Positions 1 to 4,940 of a stretch of 5,887 bases of DNA are shown here, piece after piece. Origin of the DNA: Actinomycetota bacterium (GTDB lineage: Bacteria; Actinomycetota; Actinomycetes; Nanopelagicales; Nanopelagicaceae); NCBI GenBank assembly GCA_009697555.1, contig WLQV01000074.1, positions 1 through 5,887 on the forward strand. The letters run 5' to 3'. Under the pieces are notes generated by a model, which saw only the letters and a program-made list of their open reading frames with translations, searched no databases and was not told where the DNA came from. Made by a program: the position numbers and the translations under genes. Each line of letters starts with the position of its first letter. Within the stretch, counting starts at the first letter, position 1.

Positions 1-1
1 C

Positions 2-184
2 ATCTCAATTAGTGCCAGTGTAAGCGGAGGACGATGCCTAATTTCAGTCCTTGACGATGGGAAACTAAAGTCCACAAAGAAAACAGGACTCGGTAGCACT
101 TTGTTTGAAGTCTTCGCTCCTGATTGGAAGCTTGTCTCTACTCCTCGTGGAACACTTGCAACTTTGAGCGCTAGGTTTTACTAA
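2..184 (+). CDS. C-terminal end of a GHKL/HATPase_c ATP-binding protein, probably a sensor histidine kinase (5' partial)
   Basis: Reading from base 2 gives 60 in-frame codons ending in TAA at 182-184; the rest lies left of the window. The visible peptide has the late half of a Bergerat-fold ATPase domain. A beta strand leads into D-D-G (visible residues 18-20, the G1 box position), followed by T-G-L-G-S-T-L-F (28-35, the G2 box that forms the ATP lid), then an amphipathic stretch and a final pattern of G-T-L-A-T-L-S-A-R-F. That final strand is how HATPase_c domains of two-component kinases and related anti-sigma-type ATPases usually end. The second glycine of the usual DxGxG is a lysine here, so the G1 box is degenerate. 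The domain order upstream (sensor, DHp) cannot be seen, so kinase versus another GHKL ATPase is open. The gene runs tail to tail into the TRIC gene, 17 bp away, with no clear terminator hairpin. Confidence 0.65.
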   Translation: MSISASVSGGRCLISVLDDGKLKSTKKTGLGSTLFEVFAPDWKLVSTPRGTLATLSARFY

Positions 185-201
185 CAGAAATTATGCTGAA
201 T

Positions 202-801
202 CTACTTCTTAAATTTTGGAAGATTTAGGTCCAATTTTATAGAGGTAATTCGGGTTAAAATTACGACCCCTCCTCCAATAATTGTCGCTAAGTTCTGAGC
301 AACACCTAATTGATACAGAGAAACAAAAGCACTTGCTCCCGCCAAGGCGGATGTTCCAATCGTTTCGCGATGAAGTAAAACTGGCTCAACCTGACACAAG
401 ACATCGCGAAGTAGTCCACCGGTAACTGCAGTGATTAGCCCCAATAGTATTGCTGCGTACCAAGAGAGGCGCATTTCAATTGAAAGCTGTGTTCCTGACA
501 TCGTTGAAACCGCTAATCCAAAGGTGTCCATAAAGAGAACTGTCTTGCCGATGTGAGTGACCCTACGAAATCCTAAAGTCAGGATTACCGCGGCAATAAT
601 GCTGGAAATGATCCAAGGATCACTTATCCAAATAGGGCGCAGGCCGATAAAAAGGTTACGAAGTGTGCCACCTGAGACAGAGGCGACAGCGGCGACAAAT
701 GCAATTCCACCGTAATCCAATCCCTTATCTGCCGCGACTCGAGCACCAACCAGTGCGAAGACAAAGGTAGAAAGTAGGTCGAGTATGTGGAGCAGGGTCA
801 T
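202..801 (-). CDS. TRIC / UPF0126 family membrane protein (trimeric intracellular cation channel-like)
   Basis: This 199-residue, almost wholly hydrophobic protein has about seven predicted membrane helices made of two tandem UPF0126 (PF03458) repeats plus a final helix. Repeat 1 shows G-A-R-x-A-A-D-K-G-L-D-Y-x-G (19-32) and then G-G-T-L-R-N-L-F-I-G-x-x-P (44-56). Repeat 2 shows D-T-F-G-L-A (92-97) and G-G-L-L-R-D-V-L-C-x-x-x-P (128-140). Length and architecture match bacterial TRIC homologues, which are trimeric inner-membrane cation channels. Some members of the Pfam family are labelled glycine transporters, so the transported species is not certain. The canonical R-D of the glycine-rich kink is R-N in repeat 1 but intact in repeat 2. 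The ATG at 801 is chosen because it begins just before the first helix and sits six bases after a TACGCT box on the minus strand. No Shine-Dalgarno sequence precedes it, so it is probably leaderless. It is divergent from the hydrolase gene. Confidence 0.87.
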   Translation of the reverse strand: MTLLHILDLLSTFVFALVGARVAADKGLDYGGIAFVAAVASVSGGTLRNLFIGLRPIWISDPWIISSIIAAVILTLGFRRVTHIGKTVLFMDTFGLAVSTMSGTQLSIEMRLSWYAAILLGLITAVTGGLLRDVLCQVEPVLLHRETIGTSALAGASAFVSLYQLGVAQNLATIIGGGVVILTRITSIKLDLNLPKFKK

Positions 802-807
802 GTGTCT

Positions 808-817
808 AGCGTACGCT
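808..817. promoter_or_regulatory. Palindromic bidirectional -10 element serving two divergent leaderless genes
   Basis: AGCGTACGCT is a perfect 10-bp inverted repeat centred at 812.5. Read on the plus strand it gives TACGCT at 812-817, followed by six bases and the ATG at 824. Read on the minus strand it gives TACGCT at 813-808, followed by six bases and the ATG at 801. Both hexamers fit the actinobacterial TANNNT -10 consensus and occupy exactly -12 to -7 if transcription starts on the A of each ATG. The two boxes share the central TA. Neither start codon has a Shine-Dalgarno sequence and neither side has a convincing -35 hexamer. Position and symmetry are seen in the sequence; promoter function is inferred. 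Confidence 0.6.
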
Positions 818-823
818 CATCGC

Positions 824-2020
824 ATGGTTAAAACGCGACATTTTTGCTTCGCTGCCTCTCTCGCTCTTCTCGCTCTTACGATTTCCTTAACTCCCGCCTT
901 TGGAGCACTAGATGATGGATACCCACAGGACTCACCAGCGCCGGGAAGAACATGCCCTAATGCTGTAGCTGGTTATGAAACTGTCAGTACATTCAATGGC
1001 AAAACTTTTGTCTGCACAGTTATTGAAGGCGTGCAAAAGTGGTGGATTAAGGGCGATCCACTTCCCTCTCCGGCTCCAACATCGAATGGAAATAGCGGCG
1101 GTGTAACTACTGCGCCAACCAACATCGTTATAACTAACTTCTATGTTCTGCCTGCATCATCTCTTGCCAAGATGAAGGTCTTCGAAAATGTTGCCTATGC
1201 AACGCAATCTCCTGAACAACGAGTCGACATCTATCTGCCAAAGGGTGTCAAAAACCCGCCGCTCATGATTTGGACTCATGGTGGCGGATTCGTCTTCGGC
1301 GATGAGGATGGCATGAAGTTCGACTATGAAGCAAAAATGCTAGAAGAATTTATTAAGAATGGCATCGCAGTTGCGTCAGTCAACTATCGATTGGCGCAAA
1401 TGGCACCATTCCCAGCATCTGGCCAAGATGCGAAGTTGGCAATCCGATTCCTTCGCGCCAATGCTGCTCAGTACGGATTTAATCCCAAGAAATTTGCCAC
1501 AGGTGGCGGATCTGCTGGTGCCTACTTAGCACTCATGGGTGCATTCACTGCGAACCAAAGTTCTGTCTTTGACACTCCCGATGATCCAAATCTCAAAACA
1601 TCTGCTGCAGTCTCCGCAGTCTTCGATCTCTTTGGGAATGCTAACTTCATAACAATGTCGGCTAACAAAGTAAAATATCCATGCACTGATAAAACTGATT
1701 TTGCGTACGGATCTGATCCATACGGCTCCTGGTTTGGGGATGTGCGGCTTCCAGCCCTTCGACCAGCCATTGACTCTGCAAATCTCTATCCATTCTTGAA
1801 AGGGCTAAAAGTTATTCCACGGGTCTACATTTTTCATGGCACAGCAGATTGTTCAGTGAGTAAATACGATTCCATTGAACTTGCTAAAGAAGTCACAAAA
1901 GCCAAAGGTAAGAGCTATCTCTTTCTAGTTCCTGGCGGAACTCACGGCGGTGCCTCTGTCATGGCAGAAGCCAAGAAGCGAATCCCCGAATTAGCCAAGT
2001 ACTTTGCTTCGTTAAAATAA
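824..2020 (+). CDS. Secreted alpha/beta-hydrolase (esterase/lipase, HSL-like) with an N-terminal two-cysteine module
   Basis: With the ATG at 824 the product is 398 residues. Residues 1-28 form a signal peptide: M-V-K-T-R-H, a long hydrophobic core, then P-A-F-G-A with likely cleavage after Gly27. Residues 40-77 form a small module with Cys44 and Cys64 and a terminal K-W-W. A Pro/Ser/Thr/Asn/Gly-rich linker follows (about 79-100). The catalytic domain spans about 115-398. Its oxyanion-hole motif is H-G-G-G-F (152-156), the nucleophile Ser230 lies in G-G-S-A-G, the acid is probably Asp342 in H-G-T-A-D, and the general base is probably His374 in G-G-T-H-G-G. This HGGG plus GxSxG layout is typical of the hormone-sensitive-lipase/carboxylesterase group that hydrolyses ester bonds; the substrate is unknown. 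Cys287 and Cys343 might form a disulfide in the exported protein. An in-frame ATG at 785 would add 13 residues before the signal peptide and overlap the TRIC start, so it is disfavoured. The protein probably acts outside the cytoplasmic membrane. It converges on the small secreted protein gene. Confidence 0.87.
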   Translation: MVKTRHFCFAASLALLALTISLTPAFGALDDGYPQDSPAPGRTCPNAVAGYETVSTFNGKTFVCTVIEGVQKWWIKGDPLPSPAPTSNGNSGGVTTAPTNIVITNFYVLPASSLAKMKVFENVAYATQSPEQRVDIYLPKGVKNPPLMIWTHGGGFVFGDEDGMKFDYEAKMLEEFIKNGIAVASVNYRLAQMAPFPASGQDAKLAIRFLRANAAQYGFNPKKFATGGGSAGAYLALMGAFTANQSSVFDTPDDPNLKTSAAVSAVFDLFGNANFITMSANKVKYPCTDKTDFAYGSDPYGSWFGDVRLPALRPAIDSANLYPFLKGLKVIPRVYIFHGTADCSVSKYDSIELAKEVTKAKGKSYLFLVPGGTHGGASVMAEAKKRIPELAKYFASLK

Positions 2021-2035
2021 ACCAGATTATTTAAC
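2011..2035. terminator. Possible weak AT-rich hairpin between convergent genes
   Basis: GTTAAAATAA (2011-2020, including the hydrolase stop codon) can pair with TTATTTAAC (2027-2035) around a six-base loop, forming nine A/T-dominated pairs with a single bulged A. The hairpin lies exactly between the convergent stop codons, where a shared terminator would be expected. It has almost no G-C pairs and no clean U-tract on either side, so intrinsic termination would be weak. It may be a chance product of AT-rich DNA. Confidence 0.25.
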
Positions 2036-2043
2036 TTGAAGGT

Positions 2044-2418
2044 TTAGTGGATGCAGGTGTAAAAGATTTTGACATCGCAATAGACATGCACAGTTGCAGG
2101 AATGCCATTGATCTTTGTGCTTGCTAATTGTTTTGAAAGTCCAGGGTTAGAACAGTGTGCGCCAATCATGGTCTGCATTACTTCGATCTTTTTCTTCCCA
2201 GTTCCAAAGGCGGTGTAGAGCCACTCTTCTCCTCCGCCGCCACATTGCAAGAGTTGGAACTTTGAGAGTTTGAGATTGAAAGTATTGACTGGTTTGTAGA
2301 GTGAATAAGTAAGGCCAGTTTGTGCATCGACATATTGATTACCACTGCCCATAGCGTGGGCTGTGAATGGAGTTGCAAGTAGTGAGGCGGTTAAAAGAAT
2401 TGGTAGTAAGCGCTTCAT
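2044..2418 (-). CDS. Small secreted four-cysteine protein of unknown function
   Basis: The 124-residue product begins M-K-R followed by a hydrophobic core and T-A-H-A-M, a textbook signal peptide with cleavage expected after Ala22. The mature part is about 102 residues. It contains four cysteines (59 in Q-C-G-G-G-G, 89 in H-C-S-N, 114 in Y-C-D-V, 122 in T-C-I-H), an even number that could form two disulfides outside the membrane. There is no transmembrane segment after the signal peptide and no lipobox. I do not recognise the family and assign no function. Its ATG overlaps the stop codon of the upstream dehydrogenase by one base (TAATG) and no Shine-Dalgarno sequence is visible, so translation probably depends on reinitiation after the dehydrogenase. 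The chosen start is supported by the signal peptide immediately following it. It ends 23 bp from the convergent hydrolase gene. The reading frame is credible because of the signal peptide and the operon-like overlap, not because of homology. Confidence 0.75.
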   Translation of the reverse strand: MKRLLPILLTASLLATPFTAHAMGSGNQYVDAQTGLTYSLYKPVNTFNLKLSKFQLLQCGGGGEEWLYTAFGTGKKKIEVMQTMIGAHCSNPGLSKQLASTKINGIPATVHVYCDVKIFYTCIH

Positions 2419-3428
2419 TATTTAGAAGGATTTACAGCAATTTTAAAAACATTCTTATCTGCTACGAGTCGATCAAAGCCTTTAGTCGGCACTTCATTGA
2501 GCCCGATGACATCGGTGAGAAGTGGTGCAGTGTTCACTACTCCGTTGGCGAGCAAGCCAACTGCGGCGCTGATGTCGACATCCCACATGTGTGCGGCAGT
2601 TCCGACGATGCGCTTTTCGGTGAGAATGAAATCGAGAAGATCGAAGCTCTCTTGTCCTGGGCGAAATCCAACAAGAACTGCAGTGCCGCCGGAGCGAAGG
2701 ATTGCAAGGGACGTCTTAGTGGAATCTTTTACACCCGAGCACTCCATTACTGAATCGAAATCTTTATAGAGTGACATCTCTGATGGATTGAGCGGATCGA
2801 GAACTTCAAAGCCAAGACCGCGAGCTACTTCTTGGCGAACTTTATTGGGCTCGTAAACAACGACGCGAAGTGCACCGAATGCGCGTGCAACTTGAGCGCA
2901 GAGAATTCCAATCGTGCCACCACCAAGAACCGCGATGGTGCTGCCTGGAATGTTGGGAATTTTATTTGCAGCACGTACTGCTACCGCAGTGGGTTCAGTA
3001 AAGACTGCAACATCTGGTGAAACACCTTTAGGAACGGGAACGCAGCGCAATGGATTAGTGACCATGTACTCCGCAAGGCCACCATTGGTTTGTAGACCAA
3101 CGTTATTGAGTTCGGCGCAGCGACCTTCTTCATGGCGCAAGCATTGATAGCAAGTGCCGCAACCAATGACGCCATCGGGAATCACCATGGTGCCTGGTGC
3201 AAATGTGCCAGTTGTATCTTCAACAATCGTTGCAACGAATTCATGGCCGAGAATGATGGGAGACATTCCTTGCGGAATGATGACGGGCCCTAGTAGATAT
3301 TCTTCAAGATCGGTGCCGCAGATTCCGGTGCGGTCAACTCGGACAAGTGCCATACCTGGCGTTAATTCAGGGGTTGGGATTTCTTCCACGCGCATATCTT
3401 TTGCTTTGTACCAAAGTGCTGCGCGCAT
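2418..3428 (-). CDS. Zinc-dependent medium-chain dehydrogenase (2,3-butanediol/sorbitol/threonine dehydrogenase-like)
   Basis: The 336-residue product is a complete MDR-superfamily NAD(P)-dependent alcohol dehydrogenase. The catalytic zinc site is readable as Cys37 (G-I-C-G-T-D), His62-Glu63 (G-H-E-F) and Glu145 (T-E-P). The structural zinc lobe is Cys90, Cys93, Cys96 and Cys104. The Rossmann fold follows with G-G-G-T-I-G at 169-174. Glu193, at the end of the second Rossmann strand (V-V-V-Y-E-P), suggests NAD(H) rather than NADP(H). The stretch C-G-T-D-x-x-E-Y-x-x-G-P-x-x-I-P resembles (R,R)-butanediol dehydrogenase relatives, but sequence alone cannot separate these from polyol dehydrogenases. 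The neighbouring isomerase and Gfo/Idh genes favour a sugar or polyol substrate. The enzyme is cytosolic. The ATG at 3428 has an AGGAG Shine-Dalgarno sequence five bases upstream. It is the first gene of a two-gene operon with the small secreted protein and is divergent from the isomerase-like gene across 66 bp. Confidence 0.9.
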   Translation of the reverse strand: MRAALWYKAKDMRVEEIPTPELTPGMALVRVDRTGICGTDLEEYLLGPVIIPQGMSPIILGHEFVATIVEDTTGTFAPGTMVIPDGVIGCGTCYQCLRHEEGRCAELNNVGLQTNGGLAEYMVTNPLRCVPVPKGVSPDVAVFTEPTAVAVRAANKIPNIPGSTIAVLGGGTIGILCAQVARAFGALRVVVYEPNKVRQEVARGLGFEVLDPLNPSEMSLYKDFDSVMECSGVKDSTKTSLAILRSGGTAVLVGFRPGQESFDLLDFILTEKRIVGTAAHMWDVDISAAVGLLANGVVNTAPLLTDVIGLNEVPTKGFDRLVADKNVFKIAVNPSK

Positions 3429-3433
3429 TCATA

Positions 3434-3438
3434 CTCCT
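3434..3438 (-). promoter_or_regulatory. Shine-Dalgarno sequence of the dehydrogenase gene
   Basis: On the minus strand AGGAG lies five bases before the ATG at 3428. It fixes this start over the out-of-frame ATG that begins four bases further upstream. It is the only clear ribosome binding site in the window; the other complete genes look leaderless or translationally coupled. Confidence 0.75.
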
Positions 3439-3447
3439 GAATATTCA
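3438..3447. repeat. Short palindrome TGAATATTCA in the dehydrogenase leader, possible operator half of a divergent control region
   Basis: TGAATATTCA is a perfect 10-bp inverted repeat touching the dehydrogenase Shine-Dalgarno sequence. It lies just downstream of a candidate minus-strand -10 box. A repressor bound here could block the dehydrogenase operon, but no regulator gene is in view and a 10-bp AT-rich palindrome can arise by chance. Confidence 0.25.
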
Positions 3448-3454
3448 TCGTTTG

Positions 3455-3460
3455 AGGCTA
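3455..3460 (-). promoter_or_regulatory. Candidate -10 box (TAGCCT) for the dehydrogenase operon
   Basis: Minus-strand TAGCCT fits TANNNT. It would place a start site on the A opposite position 3448, giving a leader of about 20 nt that contains the palindrome and the Shine-Dalgarno sequence. No good -35 hexamer is found at normal spacing. The assignment is by position only. Confidence 0.3.
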
Positions 3461-3482
3461 TGGTTTAAGTATCTCACTAATG

Positions 3483-3488
3483 TAAAGT
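3483..3488 (+). promoter_or_regulatory. -10 box (TAAAGT) of the isomerase-like gene, leaderless start
   Basis: TAAAGT occupies exactly -12 to -7 relative to the A of the ATG at 3495, and the six intervening bases contain no Shine-Dalgarno sequence. This is the same arrangement as at the 808-817 bidirectional element. It indicates a leaderless transcript beginning at or next to the start codon. No convincing -35 element is seen. Confidence 0.5.
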
Positions 3489-3494
3489 TTCGCC

Positions 3495-4940
3495 ATGACT
3501 GTAAATCCCACACCCGCATCACGCCTTATCCCCTCAGCCCGTCCCAAGAACACTGTGAAAGTTGGCCTCGTTGCCGGCGGACTTGGTACTTACTGGCCAC
3601 AATTTCCTAAGTTGCTTCCGCAATTACAGGAATCTGCCAAATACGTTTCGCAGCGAATTGCTGGCATGGATGTTGAGTTAGTGGATGTGGGATTTATCTC
3701 CGATGCGCAAGAGGGTGCAGTGGCAGCTGAGAAGTTGCGGGCGGCAGGTTGCGACATGATCGTCGGATTCCTAACGACCTACATGACTGCATCGATGTTG
3801 GTGCCAATTGCACAACGTGCAAATGCGCCGGTACTCCTTATTAACTTGCAACCAACTGAGCAGATGGATCACGCCACTTTCGATACCGGTGCATGGCTTG
3901 CTTATTGCGGTGCCTGCCCACTTCCTGAAATGGCAAATGCATTTGAGCGTGCGGGAATTAAGTTCCGCTCGGTGAGTGGTTATCTCAAAGAGGAGCGCGC
4001 TTGGACCAAGATTCATAGTTGGATTCAAGCCGCTGGTATCTCATCAATGTTGCGCAATTCGCGCCACGGAATCATGGGCCACGTTTATCCAGGCATGCTC
4101 GATGTGAATACCGACATGACAATGGTGACTACTCACTTTGGTGGCCACATGGAAGTTCTCGAATTCGATGATCTTCGCGTACGCGTAGAGAAGGTAAGTG
4201 CAAAAGAGATCGATGCAGTACTCGATGAGACTCGCGAAATCTTCCATCTCGACAAGAGCGTCGTCGAAGAGGATCTGCGTTGGGCGGGCCAAGTAGCAGT
4301 GGGCTTGCGCCAACTAGTAAGTGATTTCGACATTACCTCTCTTGCTTATTACCACCGCGGTCTCGATGGTGAAATTCATGAGCGCCTTGGTGCGGGAATG
4401 ATTCTTGGCTGCTCACTTCTCACCGGCGCAGGTGTTCCTGCTGTTGGTGAATATGAATTGCGCACCTCGATTGGAATGTTGATGCTCGATCGCATGGGCG
4501 CCGGCGGTTCCTTTACCGAATTCCAAGCACTTAACTTCAATACCGGTGTGGTTGAAATGGGCCACGATGGTCCTGCCCACTTAGCAATCAGCAACGGTAA
4601 GCCAGTGCTGCGTGGCCTCGGTGTCTTCCATGGCAAGCGCGGTTACGGCGTCTCGGTTGAGTTCGATGTGAAGCATGGCCCAGTCACTGTCTTTGGTGTG
4701 ACCCAGCGCAAGAATGGTTCATATGAATTCGTTGCATCAGAAGGAAAAGTTGTCGATGGCGATCGCATGCAAGTTGGTAACACAACTTCGCTCGTTGATT
4801 TCGGCGTCAATCCCGGCGAATGGTGCGATGCATGGAGTGCAACTGGCGTGCCACATCACTGGGCTCTAGGTATTGGCCATCGCGTAAGTGAATTGAAGTC
4901 GATTGCAGAGTTGCTCGACATCAACATGGTCGTTATCTAA
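3495..4940 (+). CDS. L-arabinose/L-fucose isomerase superfamily protein (AraA-like sugar isomerase)
   Basis: The 481-residue cytosolic protein belongs to the L-fucose/L-arabinose isomerase fold (COG2160-type). The N-terminal Rossmann-like domain opens with V-K-V-G-L-V-A-G-G (21-29) and continues through V-G-F-L-T-T-Y (90-96) and L-I-N-L-Q-P (115-120). The C-terminal half carries what I align with the AraA metal and active-site residues: Glu319 in V-G-E-Y-E-L, Glu342 in S-F-T-E-F, His357 in E-M-G-H-D-G-P, and His454/His455 in V-P-H-H-W. In E. coli AraA two glutamates and two histidines bind the divalent metal for aldose-ketose interconversion. All four seem present, so the protein is probably catalytic, but divergence from classical AraA (about 500 residues) leaves the substrate open. 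About 20 residues precede the first conserved strand, consistent with the ATG at 3495 behind a TAAAGT box. The gene is divergent from the dehydrogenase, and its stop codon overlaps that of the convergent oxidoreductase. A pentose, fucose or other sugar pathway is inferred from the neighbours. Confidence 0.85.
   Translation: MTVNPTPASRLIPSARPKNTVKVGLVAGGLGTYWPQFPKLLPQLQESAKYVSQRIAGMDVELVDVGFISDAQEGAVAAEKLRAAGCDMIVGFLTTYMTASMLVPIAQRANAPVLLINLQPTEQMDHATFDTGAWLAYCGACPLPEMANAFERAGIKFRSVSGYLKEERAWTKIHSWIQAAGISSMLRNSRHGIMGHVYPGMLDVNTDMTMVTTHFGGHMEVLEFDDLRVRVEKVSAKEIDAVLDETREIFHLDKSVVEEDLRWAGQVAVGLRQLVSDFDITSLAYYHRGLDGEIHERLGAGMILGCSLLTGAGVPAVGEYELRTSIGMLMLDRMGAGGSFTEFQALNFNTGVVEMGHDGPAHLAISNGKPVLRGLGVFHGKRGYGVSVEFDVKHGPVTVFGVTQRKNGSYEFVASEGKVVDGDRMQVGNTTSLVDFGVNPGEWCDAWSATGVPHHWALGIGHRVSELKSIAELLDINMVVI

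Noticed and set aside
785..823. Upstream in-frame ATG extending the hydrolase by 13 residues
   Set aside because: It would put charged and polar residues before a clean signal peptide, overlap the TRIC start, and ignore the TACGCT box placed exactly for the ATG at 824.
802..823. Glycine riboswitch or other leader RNA upstream of the TRIC gene
   Set aside because: Some PF03458 genes follow glycine riboswitches, but here only 22 bp separate the divergent starts, leaving no room for a structured leader.
1522..1770. 82-codon minus-strand ORF inside the hydrolase
   Set aside because: It is antisense to the catalytic domain around the nucleophile region and has no independent support.
3429..3494. 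Classical TTGACA-type -35 elements
   Set aside because: TTGAGG (3452-3457, +) and TTTACA (minus strand, 3486-3481) are present, but their spacing to the candidate -10 boxes (about 25 and 20 nt) is too long.
2367..3610. Several plus-strand ORFs antisense to the dehydrogenase (for example 2367-2753, 2497-2769, 3154-3468, 3347-3610)
   Set aside because: Their translations are low-complexity or unrecognisable. They mirror the codon structure of a clearly real zinc dehydrogenase and lack plausible starts.
3771..4636. Minus-strand ORFs antisense to the isomerase-like gene (3771-4028, 4044-4313, 4133-4333, 4376-4636)
   Set aside because: They overlap a conserved enzyme and have Ser/Arg/Pro-rich translations typical of antisense frames.
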